Source of the DNA: Pontibacter populi
GTDB taxonomy: Bacteria; Bacteroidota; Bacteroidia; Cytophagales; Hymenobacteraceae
DNA: 64,000 nucleotides
Assembly (NCBI RefSeq): GCF_019336435.1
Contig: NZ_JAHWXQ010000003.1
Span: forward strand, 372,001 to 436,000
Direction: 5' to 3'
Numbering within the stretch: the first letter of the stretch is position 1; each line of letters begins with the position of its first letter. Under the pieces are notes generated by a model. It made no database searches and was not told where the DNA came from. It saw only the letters and a list, made by a program, of their open reading frames with translations. Below are positions 19,930-29,611 of the stretch, in pieces. The position numbers and the translations under genes are program-made.

Positions 19930-21189
19930 TTGCCTTCTACACGGAATATTTTAACCAAACTTAATTCTGATAAGCCAAGTCTGCTTAAAAATGTGTCATG
20001 GATGTTTATTGGTAACAGTGTATATGCTATGTGCCAATGGCTTCAACTTTCATTAATAGCAAAGTTCTGTCAGCCTTTTGAACTTGGGTCCTATACAATA
20101 GCTCTTGCAATTAGTGCGCCTGTTCTTTTATTCACTGGCCTACAGCTACGTGCGATACAAGTTACAGATAATAATGGTGAATGGCAGTTTGGTCATTATT
20201 TGGGGCTTAGAGTGATTACTTCGGTGCTAGGTATAGCCACAATAATTGCTCTCTCTCTATTTCTTGATTGGGAGAATAAAATGCTACTCTACCTAATCTC
20301 TATACTAAAGATATTAGAAGGAATTTCAGAGATTTTCAACACAAAGCAGCAAGCGTTGGAAAGAATGGAAGAAGTTGCGAAATCTTATATTTTAAAGGGA
20401 GTTGGAACCACTTTTGCTCTTTATACTGGTGTATTCCTTTTAAAAGATATTAATATTGGGCTATTCATTGCAGTCGTTTTAAATGTTCTGATCATTTACC
20501 TTTATGACTACCGTAGTTGTTCCTCGTTACTCACCGAAGATAAAGTACTTCGATTTGAATGGAGACTACTTAAGCAGCTAGCTGTTAAAGCTTTTCCATT
20601 AGGTCTTGTTGTATTGATTATTTCTCTTAATGGTAACTTCTCAAAATATATAATAGAATTTAAGCTAGGTACAGAGAAACAAGGGATATATTCTACCTTG
20701 TCATATGTGATAGTTTTAGGAACTTTTATTAGCTATGCAGTAGGTCAAGCTTTTATACCTAGATTGAGTAATTTTTACGCTATTGGAGATTTAAAGTCTT
20801 TTGTAGGGTTAGTTAAAAAATTTGTAGGATTTAACTGGCTGGTAGGAGTTATTCTTTATCTAAGCTTTATAGTATTAGGGGAGAGCTTTTTATTAATATT
20901 CTTTAGCAAAGAGATTGCTTTACATTATAAGATTTTTAATTTAATAATGCTATCCTCTGTCTTTATATTACCGGCTTCTGCCTTGGGCTATAGTATAACT
21001 GCAATGAGATTATTTAAAGTTCAACCATATATAAATGTTTGTGTGTTTGCCACTAACGTATTATTATGTTTTTTGCTAATTGATAAATATGAACTTCAAG
21101 GTATTGTTATGGCAACAATCACTGCTACTTTTTTGCAGATAATTCTTACTTCATTTATAATATTTAGAACTCTTAGAGTTATAAGGTAA
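19930..21189 (+). CDS. Wzx-like oligosaccharide flippase
   Basis: A 419-residue MATE/MOP-superfamily membrane protein with about 12 hydrophobic spans (first at about 25-45, last at about 395-413). It begins LLKNVSWMFIGNSVYAMCQW, a typical Wzx N-terminus, and has the polysaccharide-synthesis family layout of a charged central loop. It should flip lipid-linked repeat units across the inner membrane. The start is taken as TTG at 19930, five bases after the previous stop; an internal ATG would cut into the first helix. Wzx sequences are too divergent to name the sugar. Confidence 0.87.
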   Translation: MPSTRNILTKLNSDKPSLLKNVSWMFIGNSVYAMCQWLQLSLIAKFCQPFELGSYTIALAISAPVLLFTGLQLRAIQVTDNNGEWQFGHYLGLRVITSVLGIATIIALSLFLDWENKMLLYLISILKILEGISEIFNTKQQALERMEEVAKSYILKGVGTTFALYTGVFLLKDINIGLFIAVVLNVLIIYLYDYRSCSSLLTEDKVLRFEWRLLKQLAVKAFPLGLVVLIISLNGNFSKYIIEFKLGTEKQGIYSTLSYVIVLGTFISYAVGQAFIPRLSNFYAIGDLKSFVGLVKKFVGFNWLVGVILYLSFIVLGESFLLIFFSKEIALHYKIFNLIMLSSVFILPASALGYSITAMRLFKVQPYINVCVFATNVLLCFLLIDKYELQGIVMATITATFLQIILTSFIIFRTLRVIR

Positions 21190-21222
21190 GTGAAGATTTA
21201 AATATTTTAAAAATAAGAAATA

Positions 21223-22338
21223 ATGACTAAAATAGTATCAGTGCATGTACTGGGAAAATTAGATAGAGGTGGGGCCGAAACGTGGTTGAAGGATCTCTGT
21301 TTAAATAGTGAAGAGTCTAATTTACAAATAGACTTTCTTCTTACCCGAACAGGAGAAGGTGCTTATGATGAGGTAGTTAAGCAAGCAGGTTCAAAGATCT
21401 ATTATAACGAGCTCGGAAGCATTAATATTATAAAGTTCTGTATAAATTTATATTTGTTTCTCAAGAGAAAAAAAATTAATAATATACACTCTCACGTACA
21501 TTATTTCAGTGGTCTGATTCTTTTTATTGCATTCTTGGCCGGAGTAAAAACGAGAATAGTACATAGTCACCTGGACACAAGTAGTGATGACTTACATCAG
21601 AAAGGTTTGAGAAACTTATATCTTAATTTAATGAGATATTTAATTAATAAGTTCTCAACCAAAAATGTTGCTTGCTCACCTGAGGCAGGGAGAGCTTTGT
21701 TTTTAAATAATGACTACAAAATCATTAAACTAGGTATAGATATTGAAAGATTTAGCTCTGATTCAGAACTAAAAAAGAAAGAATTCTATTGTCAACATAA
21801 TATCCCTGAACATGCCACTATTATAGGGCATGTTGGAAGATTCTCAAATCAAAAAAATCATAAATTTTTGATAGACATATTCAAAGAAGTGTATAAAGTA
21901 AGCTCAAACTACTTCTTAGTTTTAGTGGGTGGTGGTGAACTTGAGGAAGTGGTTAGAAAACAGATATCGGATTACAAGCTTGAAGATAACGTTAGGCTAA
22001 TAGGCTTAAGAGATGATATTCCCTTCTTATTGAAAGATGTGTTTTCTATTTTTATAATGCCATCCCTATATGAAGGTTCGCCTGTTGTCCTACTAGAGGC
22101 TCAGGCGGCAGGATTAAATTGCATAATATCTAATAAGATATCAGTAGCAGATCGTGAAATTCCTGAATTATTTACAACATTGAGCCTTGAAGAGCCATCA
22201 GCATGGGTAGAGGCTGTAATAGCTTCAAAACCCAATGAAACTTCCTTTAGAAAACAATGCCTCGTGAGAGTGATTGAGAGCGAGTATAACATCAAGAGTT
22301 CTTTAGCATCCCTAACTAATTTATATAGTGAAAACTGA
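21223..22338 (+). CDS. Glycosyltransferase family 4 (EpsF/GT4-like)
   Basis: A 371-residue retaining GT-B glycosyltransferase. The N-terminal domain opens with VLGKLDRGGAETWLKDL; the C-terminal nucleotide-sugar domain has IIGHVGRFSNQKNHKFLIDI and the EX7E motif in MPSLYEGSPVVLLEAQAAG. It adds one sugar of the repeat unit at the cytosolic face. The following polymerase gene starts inside its last codons (11-base overlap), so translation is coupled. Confidence 0.93.
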   Translation: MTKIVSVHVLGKLDRGGAETWLKDLCLNSEESNLQIDFLLTRTGEGAYDEVVKQAGSKIYYNELGSINIIKFCINLYLFLKRKKINNIHSHVHYFSGLILFIAFLAGVKTRIVHSHLDTSSDDLHQKGLRNLYLNLMRYLINKFSTKNVACSPEAGRALFLNNDYKIIKLGIDIERFSSDSELKKKEFYCQHNIPEHATIIGHVGRFSNQKNHKFLIDIFKEVYKVSSNYFLVLVGGGELEEVVRKQISDYKLEDNVRLIGLRDDIPFLLKDVFSIFIMPSLYEGSPVVLLEAQAAGLNCIISNKISVADREIPELFTTLSLEEPSAWVEAVIASKPNETSFRKQCLVRVIESEYNIKSSLASLTNLYSEN

Positions 22339-23785
22339 TATATTTAAGAGAATAGTATATCAAGTTGTATTTATAGTAACTATCATCTTAGTTTACGCAT
22401 TTACTCATAATACTGTAAACCAAGAAACTTTTGAGTTAACTTTTTCTTTAATAGTTGTTACTCAATTTGTCTGGCAAACAGTTAGTTATTATACTCTTAC
22501 TAGAAGAACGATAGGAATATTTTATTTTTTTTTAGTTGCAGCTACTATTTTTAATGCTGGACACTTCTTTGTTAAACTTTTAAATCCTTCTTTTCAACTT
22601 TTCAACGAAGTAGTAACTTTTGAAGTTACTAAAGTTGCAGTATTGTATATTGCCCTTTCATTATCAGCTTTATACTTAGGCGCTTTGTTTGCACTCAGCA
22701 GAGGCAAAAAAAATATGTCTGTAGTGCCTAAAATGTATGAAGAACTTTATGCAGTATCTTCATTTAGAAAAGTAGGGGCCATTTTGTTTGCTGTAGCAGT
22801 CATTCCAGAGTTCAGTTTCATTACTAACACTTTAATGGTAGCTTTAAGTGGGGGGTACTCTTCTATATATGAACAAGATAAAGTATATGGTGTGGGAGCT
22901 TCTTTAAATATAATTAAGAATTTCTATATTCCCTCACTTTATATTCTTTTCTGGTGCGACGTGAAGGAAAGAAGTTGGAGAAGGTTTATTTGGATCAGTT
23001 TGATTTTCATGCACTCAATAATGCTGTTTTTGATGGGCTTTAGAGGTGCCTCTACTATGCCTTTGTTAGGGCTCGCATTATTATATGATAGAAGCTATAA
23101 GCGTTTAAAACTTAAAAAGGCAGTGATTGCTGCTCTAGTTCTCCTTTTTTTGTTCCCCCTCGTGAAAATATATCGAATTGAGGGAAATAGTATTACTGAT
23201 GATGCTTGGACATCTGTCTTAAATAGCACTAAAGAGTTAGGAATATTGCAGGAGATGGGTAGTAGTGCCAATACTGTTGCTTATACCATTGATCTTGTTC
23301 CCAAAGAAAGGGACTTTGATTATGGAAGTGGCTACCTATGGGCTCTAACAAGTGTATCTCCTAACATTTTTACAGATGATAAAATACATCCAGCTGTAAC
23401 AAATGCTGAATATGGCAATTGGCTTACCCACAGAATAGACCCCTATGTAGCTGCTTTAGGTGGAGGACTTGGGTATTCATTTATTGCTGAAAGCTATATT
23501 AACTTTTCTTATTTCGGTTTAATTTTCATTTGGATCATTGGCTATTCATTAGTTCAGTTTGACTTTTTTACTATAAAAAGGCATTCTCGAACAATATTGG
23601 CCGCATGCTTTATTTCATTTTTTCTTATGTATGCTAGAGGAGAGTTTTTGTTTGTAGTCAGAAGCTTTTTTTGGTATACATTAGGTCCTTACCTACTTTA
23701 TAAGTGTTTTCTTATTAGCAACTTGCAGAACTCTTTAATAATAACAAGAAGTTTAAAACATCGATACTTAAGTAATAAGATATAG
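22328..23785 (+). CDS. Wzy-like O-antigen/EPS polymerase
   Basis: A 485-residue membrane protein with about 11-12 spans, no catalytic domain of another family, and a large periplasmic loop between about residues 280 and 375 (it contains SPNIFTDDKIHPAVTNAEYG), as in Wzy-type polymerases. The conserved GFRGASTMPLLGLALL region matches the oligosaccharide repeat unit polymerase family. It starts with GTG at 22328. Expected function: joining repeat units en bloc in the periplasm. The call rests on topology and position between flippase and transferases. Confidence 0.82.
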   Translation: MKTDIFKRIVYQVVFIVTIILVYAFTHNTVNQETFELTFSLIVVTQFVWQTVSYYTLTRRTIGIFYFFLVAATIFNAGHFFVKLLNPSFQLFNEVVTFEVTKVAVLYIALSLSALYLGALFALSRGKKNMSVVPKMYEELYAVSSFRKVGAILFAVAVIPEFSFITNTLMVALSGGYSSIYEQDKVYGVGASLNIIKNFYIPSLYILFWCDVKERSWRRFIWISLIFMHSIMLFLMGFRGASTMPLLGLALLYDRSYKRLKLKKAVIAALVLLFLFPLVKIYRIEGNSITDDAWTSVLNSTKELGILQEMGSSANTVAYTIDLVPKERDFDYGSGYLWALTSVSPNIFTDDKIHPAVTNAEYGNWLTHRIDPYVAALGGGLGYSFIAESYINFSYFGLIFIWIIGYSLVQFDFFTIKRHSRTILAACFISFFLMYARGEFLFVVRSFFWYTLGPYLLYKCFLISNLQNSLIITRSLKHRYLSNKI

Positions 23786-23945
23786 ATCAGACTTTTTAAA
23801 TTTAATTAGTTTATAACTTTCTATAAAGAAATTGACTTAGTCTATTGCCACTTAGAAAGTATACTTAAAATTAGGATAGCAGTTTTTAACTAAATGATCA
23901 ATTGCTATAAAAGCTACTATTATCTTATAGTTAAGATTCATACGC

Positions 23946-24539
23946 ATGACATACGTAGAAATTAAAGAGCGACAAACAGGAAGAGATAAGTTTAACAGGA
24001 ACAAGCGCATCATAGACCTGCTAGTCTATGTTATGAAGTTTCTTCCGAAGTTCCTCCGCATATTTATATGGGATACAGTTAGTCCCTTCTCGCAAATACC
24101 GTTTATAGGTCTTAGATATGTTATTTTGAAAAGCTTGATAAAGAACTGTGGGAGTAATATTCGTATTGGCAAGAACGTAAATTTTATATATTGGGAATAT
24201 ATAGAAATTGGTGACAATGTTAGTATTCATCCAAACTGTTATATAGATGGTGCAGGTGGAGTAAAGATTGGAAATGATGTTTCTATTGCACACAATACAT
24301 CCATATTGTCTGCTGATCATAATTGGAGTGATTATACTTTACCAATAAAGTATAATAGTGTAACTACTAAAAGTGTTCTTATCAGTAATGATGTGTGGAT
24401 CGCCTGTGGTTGCAGAATTTTAGGAGGAGTTAAAATCAACACAAGATCAATTATAGCAGCTGGTGCAGTCGTAAATAAAGATGTAAAATCTAACGCAATT
24501 TTTGGTGGAGTACCTGCGCGATTAATAAAGGAAATATGA
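23946..24539 (+). CDS. Hexapeptide acyltransferase (WbbJ/maltose-acetyltransferase-like)
   Basis: A 197-residue left-handed beta-helix O-acetyltransferase. Hexapeptide strands: KNCGSNIRIGKNVNFIY, EIGDNVSIHPNCYIDGAGG, VKIGNDVSIAHNTSILSADH and VLISNDVWIACGCRILGGVKI. His in SADHNW is the usual catalytic residue of this group. The N-terminal 60 residues are hydrophobic and helical. It overlaps the next glycosyltransferase gene by 4 bases (ATGA). A second acetylating enzyme in the cluster, probably O-acetylating the polymer. Confidence 0.88.
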   Translation: MTYVEIKERQTGRDKFNRNKRIIDLLVYVMKFLPKFLRIFIWDTVSPFSQIPFIGLRYVILKSLIKNCGSNIRIGKNVNFIYWEYIEIGDNVSIHPNCYIDGAGGVKIGNDVSIAHNTSILSADHNWSDYTLPIKYNSVTTKSVLISNDVWIACGCRILGGVKINTRSIIAAGAVVNKDVKSNAIFGGVPARLIKEI

Positions 24540-25708
24540 AGTTATTATTTGTACATGATCATCCGTTCTTTCAAGAACTTGACAAAGTATATAGTGGTGG
24601 TGGACTTCCTGGTAAGGTTTGGTCAAACTATTTAAAGTATTTTAGGAAAGTCCATGTCTTTGCACGGAGAAGTAGAAATAAGAAAGATAAGAAAGTAATT
24701 TCCACTCTTGATGATAATTCAGTAGTATTTGAATTAACAGAAAGATATTCTTCAACATTAAGCCTTTTGATTAACTTCAGAAGATTGTATAAACAAATCT
24801 ATCTGCAGGTTCATAAGGCTGATGTGATTTTAATAAGACTGCCAAGCGTTTTAAGCTTTATAGCAGGTTTTATATGTATAAAGAGCAATAAACCATTTAT
24901 TGTTGAACAAGTTGGAAATGCTAAAGAGGCAATGATTACTCATGGCTCATTGAAAGGAAAAATTATCAGCTCAATTTTCGAATCTATAAATAGGTGGATG
25001 GTTAAGAGAGCTAGTTACGTTTCTTACGTTACACAGAAAAAGCTTCAGATAGATTATCCAACTAATGGGGTTAGTGCTTCAATTTCAGATGTTGACATAA
25101 CAAGAACATTTGATAATAATGATATTGACAAGGAACGTTTTTTCCAGCAAAAAGTGAAAATTGGGTTGATAGGTGGATTTGATGCAAAATATAAAGGCCA
25201 AGACGTCCTATTAAGAGCGATATCATTATTAAACAATAATCTGAGAGGCCAGATAGAGCTATATTTTGTTGGCAAGGGAGATCATACTTGGATAATTGAT
25301 TTGGCAAATAGATTAGAATTAGCAGCAAGTATAAAATTTATAGGGCCTAAAGAGTCTGGAAAAGAGATTCTTGATTTTTTATCAACCCTTAGTTTATATA
25401 TTCAGCCTTCATTAACTGAGGGAATGCCAAGAGCTTTATTAGAAGCAATGAGTGTTGGATGCCCAGTGATGGGATCTAAAGTAGGTGGTATACCTGATAT
25501 TATTGATAATGAATTTTTACATGATGCAAAAGACTTTAGAAGTTTATCTGAGCAAATTAATAAGGTCATTAATGATAGGGAAATACTATACAAACAATCT
25601 CTAAGAAGTATTGAGTTAATTAAACCGTTTGCGAAGGAAAAACTAGATGAGAAGAGAGATAGTTTTTACCAATCTATTGTTAAAGATCTAAGTCTTAAAT
25701 TAGCTTAA
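24536..25708 (+). CDS. Glycosyltransferase family 4
   Basis: A 390-residue GT-B enzyme. The N-terminal acceptor domain starts LLFVHDHPFFQELDKVYSGG; the donor domain has VKIGLIGGFDAKYKGQDVLL and the EX7E-like block QPSLTEGMPRALLEAMSVGC followed by GSKVGGIPDII. Expected to act on the undecaprenyl-linked intermediate. Start overlaps the previous stop (ATGA). Base composition here is among the most AT-rich in the window. Confidence 0.92.
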   Translation: MKLLFVHDHPFFQELDKVYSGGGLPGKVWSNYLKYFRKVHVFARRSRNKKDKKVISTLDDNSVVFELTERYSSTLSLLINFRRLYKQIYLQVHKADVILIRLPSVLSFIAGFICIKSNKPFIVEQVGNAKEAMITHGSLKGKIISSIFESINRWMVKRASYVSYVTQKKLQIDYPTNGVSASISDVDITRTFDNNDIDKERFFQQKVKIGLIGGFDAKYKGQDVLLRAISLLNNNLRGQIELYFVGKGDHTWIIDLANRLELAASIKFIGPKESGKEILDFLSTLSLYIQPSLTEGMPRALLEAMSVGCPVMGSKVGGIPDIIDNEFLHDAKDFRSLSEQINKVINDREILYKQSLRSIELIKPFAKEKLDEKRDSFYQSIVKDLSLKLA

Positions 25709-25723
25709 CTAGACATTTTCTTT

Positions 25724-26929
25724 ATGTTACCCAAATCGAAATTGATAAGAGTCACGACAGTACCTCTATCATTACATAAACTGCTGGGAAAACAACTTAA
25801 GTTTATGAGTAACCATTATGAGGTAGTTGGGGTGGCTTCAAAAGGTGAGCTCCTTAGAAGAGTGTCTGAGGAACAGAATATTAGAGTTGTTGGAATAAAT
25901 ATGACTCGTATAGTGTCTCCTATTAGTGATCTCATATCACTGTGTAAGCTTTATCTATTGTTTAAAAAGGAGAAGCCCCAGATTGTACATACGCATACCC
26001 CTAAAGCAGGTTTGATAGGGATGTTGGCGGCATGGCTGGCAAGAGTTCCTGTTCGTATGCATACTGTTGCAGGATTACCATTGTTAGAAGCTGATGGTAT
26101 TAAGCGGAAAATATTAGTGCTGACTGAAAGGCTTACGAATGCTTGCGCTTGTAATGTTTATTCTAATTCCTATAAAATGATGGAGATCATGCTAGATAAC
26201 GATTTGTGCTCTCCTAGTAAACTTGGTGTAATAGGTAACGGAAGCTCAAACGGAATCGATACTAACTATTTTGCCCCCTCCTCTATTAATAATACAGCTA
26301 AAGAGAATCTCAAAGCTGAATTAAAAATAAGCTCAACTGATAAAGTATTATGCTTTATTGGTCGTGTTGTTTCAGATAAAGGAATTAATGAATTAGTGTC
26401 TGCTTTTCTTAATCTGGTTAATCAAAATCCTAACTTAAAGTTACTTCTAATAGGTCCTTTAGAACCTGAATTAGATGCTTTAAATAAGCAAACTGAAAAT
26501 GCTGTATTAAATCATCCTAATATATGTTTTGCAGATTATCAGGAGGATGTAAGACCATATTTAGCTGTAAGTGATATTTTTGTTTTCCCAAGCTATAGAG
26601 AAGGTTTTCCAAATGTAGTGATGCAGGCAGGTGCAATGGGCGTACCATGTATTGTTAGTAATATTAATGGTTGCAATGAAATAATTGAGCATGGAAAAAA
26701 TGGTCTGATAGTACCTTCGAAAGATTCGGAAGCTTTAGAAGATGCCATACATTTTTTACTTAATGATGACAAAGCATTGCAGCAAATGGCTGATGTAAGT
26801 AGAGAAATAATTATTAAGCGTTATGATCAGAAATATGTATGGCAAGAGCTTCTGAAAGAATATAGGAAACAGATGGGCGATCTAACGGATCAGGAAAGAA
26901 TAGTGGAATATGTATCGGAACCATATTAA
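25724..26929 (+). CDS. Glycosyltransferase family 4 (PglA-like)
   Basis: A 401-residue GT4 enzyme. It has the acceptor-side block VHTHTPKAGLIGMLAAWLARVP and MHTVAGLPLLEADG, and the donor-side EX7E block PSYREGFPNVVMQAGAMGVP with SNINGCNEIIEHGKNGL. Proteins with this N-terminal pattern usually sit next to PglC-type transferases and add the second sugar to the first one. Here it overlaps the PglC-like gene by 20 bases, which supports that role (GalNAc-type transfer onto bacillosamine is inference). Confidence 0.92.
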   Translation: MLPKSKLIRVTTVPLSLHKLLGKQLKFMSNHYEVVGVASKGELLRRVSEEQNIRVVGINMTRIVSPISDLISLCKLYLLFKKEKPQIVHTHTPKAGLIGMLAAWLARVPVRMHTVAGLPLLEADGIKRKILVLTERLTNACACNVYSNSYKMMEIMLDNDLCSPSKLGVIGNGSSNGIDTNYFAPSSINNTAKENLKAELKISSTDKVLCFIGRVVSDKGINELVSAFLNLVNQNPNLKLLLIGPLEPELDALNKQTENAVLNHPNICFADYQEDVRPYLAVSDIFVFPSYREGFPNVVMQAGAMGVPCIVSNINGCNEIIEHGKNGLIVPSKDSEALEDAIHFLLNDDKALQQMADVSREIIIKRYDQKYVWQELLKEYRKQMGDLTDQERIVEYVSEPY

Positions 26930-27515
26930 GCTTATAGTTGATTTCATTTTAGCAACAACTGCTTTTATAGTTGCCTTGCCCATTTTTGCCATAGTAACCC
27001 TGTGTCTTACAATTGCAAACCACGGCAAGCCATTCTTCCTGCAGCCCCGCCCTGGTAAAAATGGGCTGGTCTTCCGTGTCATCAAGTTCAAAACAATGAA
27101 CGATCGGAAAGATGCGCAGGGAAATCTACTTCAGGATGATAAAAGGCTCACGGCTATAGGTAAATTTGTCCGCAAAACATCTTTAGACGAAATCCCACAA
27201 CTGCTGAACGTGATCAAAGGCGATATGAGTTTAATAGGTCCTCGTCCTTTGCTGGTGGAATATCTGCCGCTATATAATGAAGTGCAAAGTAGGAGGCATG
27301 AGGTTAGGCCGGGAATAACCGGGTGGGCACAGGTTAATGGCAGAAATGCGATCAGTTGGGAGGAGAAGTTTAAGTATGATGTGTGGTATGTGGATAATAT
27401 TTCCTTTCTGCTGGATTTGAAAATCATATTTCTTACTATCCAGAAAGTTTTTAAATTGGAAGGGATAAGTGCGGACGGTAATGTAACCATGCCTAAGTTT
27501 CAGGGGAGCAACTAA
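26910..27515 (+). CDS. PglC-like undecaprenyl-phosphate sugar-1-P transferase
   Basis: A 201-residue small (monotopic) phosphoglycosyl transferase. N-terminal re-entrant hydrophobic helix (about 8-32), the KFKTM motif, the catalytic Asp-Glu dyad in KTSLDEIPQLLNVIKGDMSL, then IGPRPLLVEYLPLY and RPGITGWAQVNGRNAISW. The length equals Campylobacter PglC, without the extra membrane domain of WbaP. It starts synthesis of the repeat unit by moving a sugar-1-phosphate from UDP to undecaprenyl phosphate. PglD- and PglE-like genes follow at once, pointing to diNAc-bacillosamine as the first sugar. Confidence 0.93.
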   Translation: MYRNHIKLIVDFILATTAFIVALPIFAIVTLCLTIANHGKPFFLQPRPGKNGLVFRVIKFKTMNDRKDAQGNLLQDDKRLTAIGKFVRKTSLDEIPQLLNVIKGDMSLIGPRPLLVEYLPLYNEVQSRRHEVRPGITGWAQVNGRNAISWEEKFKYDVWYVDNISFLLDLKIIFLTIQKVFKLEGISADGNVTMPKFQGSN

Positions 27516-27516
27516 T

Positions 27517-28119
27517 ATGTATTTATTCGGAGCAAGTGGCCATGCCAAGGTTATTATGGATATACTAAAAAGTATGGCTGAGCCTGTAACAGGCTTGTTT
27601 GATGATAACCCTGCTGTTAAAGAACTTAATGGCGTTGCAGTGTCAGGTAAATATAGTGGTCAAGAACTTGATGCAGATGTAATCATTAGTATTGGTGATA
27701 ACAACATACGATCTAAAATAGCTAATCAACTTCAGGTACAGTTTGGTAAAGCCATAGCCCAAAGTGCTTCTATCTCAAACTCTGCAGACATTGCAGAAGG
27801 TACAGTTGTGATGCAAGGCGCAATTATACAAGCTAGTACGCATATAGGTAAACACGCCATTATTAATACACGTGCAAGTATTGACCATGACTGCCTAATT
27901 GGGAGTTTTGTACATATTTCACCAGGGGCGGTACTGTGTGGCAATGTACAAGTAGGTGTGGGCACACATATTGGCGCCGGTGCCATCGTATTACCAAATC
28001 TGAAGATTGGGAAATGGTGTAAGATAGGAGCTGGTGCTGTCGTTACCAGAGATATTCCGGATTTTTCAACTGCTGTAGGTAACCCGGCAAAAATTATAAA
28101 AAGCAATCAGAATGAATAA
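27517..28119 (+). CDS. PglD/NeuD-like sugar N- or O-acetyltransferase
   Basis: A 200-residue acetyltransferase. An N-terminal Rossmann-like UDP-sugar-binding domain starts MYLFGASGHAKVIMDIL; a C-terminal left-handed beta-helix (about 85-190) has repeats such as GTVVMQGAIIQASTHIG and GNVQVGVGTHIGAGAIV. The catalytic His pair lies in ASIDHDCLIG. In the bacillosamine pathway PglD acetylates the 4-amino sugar made by PglE. It starts one base after the previous stop and overlaps the aminotransferase gene by 8 bases. Confidence 0.9.
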   Translation: MYLFGASGHAKVIMDILKSMAEPVTGLFDDNPAVKELNGVAVSGKYSGQELDADVIISIGDNNIRSKIANQLQVQFGKAIAQSASISNSADIAEGTVVMQGAIIQASTHIGKHAIINTRASIDHDCLIGSFVHISPGAVLCGNVQVGVGTHIGAGAIVLPNLKIGKWCKIGAGAVVTRDIPDFSTAVGNPAKIIKSNQNE

Positions 28120-29260
28120 CAAAATATGGCTTTCTTCCCCACACATGGGTGGAACTGAAGAGAAATATGTAAAAGAAGCTTTTGATACCAACTGGGTAGC
28201 ACCACTGGGCCCAAACGTTGATGGTTTCGAGAAAGATCTGGAAAGCTTTTTAGGAAATGATGTTCATGTGGCAGCACTTAGCTCAGGAACAGCTGCACTG
28301 CATTTAGCACTCATCATACTTGGGGTAAAAGCTAGTGATGAAGTGATCTGCCAGTCGATGACATTCTCTGCTTCTGCTAACCCTATAGCTTACCAGGGGG
28401 CAACTCCTGTATTTGTAGATAGCGAAGAACGCACCTGGAATATGTCGCCAGAGTACCTGGAGGCTGCGATACAGGACAGGATACGCAAAGGCAAGAAACC
28501 AAAAGCCATTATAGTGGTGCACCTGTATGGTATGCCAGCAGAGATGGACACAATTATGGAAGTTGCCGACAAATATGAAATACCTGTGGTTGAAGATGCA
28601 GCTGAGGCTTTAGGTTCAAGCTATAAAGGCAGGCCACTGGGTACTTTCGGTGCCATGAGTATACTGTCGTTTAACGGCAACAAGATCATTACTACTTCAG
28701 GTGGGGGAGCCTTGGTTTCTCCTAATGAAGAATGGATTAAAAAAGCCCGTTTTCTGGCTACGCAGGCACGAGATAATGCGCCACATTACCAGCATTCACA
28801 TATAGGCTATAACTACCGTATGAGTAACATCTGTGCAGGAATTGGCCGTGGGCAAATGGAGGTACTACAGGAGAGGGTGCAGCAGCGTCGCAACAACTTT
28901 GAAAGTTATAAAGCTGTCTTTGGTGCTAATGAAGCCATTTCTTTCCATGAGGAAGTTTCTGCAGATTTCTATTCCAACCGGTGGCTCTCAACAGTGCTTG
29001 TTAACGAAGACTCAGGAATAAGTCGTGAAGATATCAGATTAGCACTGGAAAAGCAGAATATTGAAAGCAGACCCTTATGGAAACCAATGCATTTGCAACC
29101 TGTTTTTGAAGATGCACCATTTTATGGGGACGGTGCAAGCGAAAGGCTTTTTAAAGATGGTTTATGTTTACCTTCCGGATCGAACCTGTTACAGACTGAA
29201 ATTGAAAGGGTGATAAAGATCATAAACACTTGCTTTTCAAACGTCTCACAGACAACTTGA
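28112..29260 (+). CDS. DegT/DnrJ/EryC1/StrS aminotransferase (PglE-like)
   Basis: A 382-residue PLP-dependent sugar aminotransferase. It starts IWLSSPHMGGTEEKYVKEAF, has AALSSGTAALHLAL for cofactor phosphate binding, EDAAEALGSSYKG, and the Schiff-base Lys in SFNGNKIITTSGGGA. In the PglE role it transfers an amino group to C4 of UDP-4-keto-6-deoxy-GlcNAc. It is the last gene of the operon, closed by the hairpin at 29278; the dehydratase supplying its substrate lies just beyond. Confidence 0.93.
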   Translation: MNNKIWLSSPHMGGTEEKYVKEAFDTNWVAPLGPNVDGFEKDLESFLGNDVHVAALSSGTAALHLALIILGVKASDEVICQSMTFSASANPIAYQGATPVFVDSEERTWNMSPEYLEAAIQDRIRKGKKPKAIIVVHLYGMPAEMDTIMEVADKYEIPVVEDAAEALGSSYKGRPLGTFGAMSILSFNGNKIITTSGGGALVSPNEEWIKKARFLATQARDNAPHYQHSHIGYNYRMSNICAGIGRGQMEVLQERVQQRRNNFESYKAVFGANEAISFHEEVSADFYSNRWLSTVLVNEDSGISREDIRLALEKQNIESRPLWKPMHLQPVFEDAPFYGDGASERLFKDGLCLPSGSNLLQTEIERVIKIINTCFSNVSQTT

Positions 29261-29277
29261 ATTTAAGGTGATAGATC

Positions 29278-29305
29278 AAAAGGGCTGTAAAACAGCCCTT
29301 TTTTT
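29278..29305 (+). terminator. Intrinsic terminator of the polysaccharide operon
   Basis: Stem AAAAGGGCTGT / ACAGCCCTTTT with a 3-base loop, followed by a T-run, 17 bases after the aminotransferase stop. Confidence 0.93.
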
Positions 29306-29611
29306 AATCCTAAATTTAAATCTTTATATCAGTGTAACAGGCACATAAAATCTTTTAAATTCTTTTTTGTAACCTTATCGTTGAATTTACAGTATAGTGG
29401 CCCTGAAATTTTGTTAAACCAGATACTTAAATAGTTAGCTGCTATTTTATAGTGGCTAATTATTAAGCTACTATAAAAATTATAGTTGCCGTGAAACGAA
29501 AATGTAATACTAACAATTAAAAGTAATACTGACCGTTATGCTCACATAGTGCAAATTTTGATTAAATTTGCCTTCCAGTATTTTTACTAGTTTCGCGCTG
29601 TTCACCCTAAT
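29306..29611. other. Spacer and leader before the dehydratase gene
   Basis: About 306 bases without a gene. AT-rich; the only signal seen is the promoter-like box at 29563. Confidence 0.6.
29563..29570 (+). promoter_or_regulatory. Possible Bacteroidota -7 box
   Basis: TAAATTTG matches the TAnnTTTG consensus of Bacteroidota sigma-A promoters, 41 bases before the dehydratase ATG. No good TTG -33 element is seen at the right distance. Confidence 0.4.
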
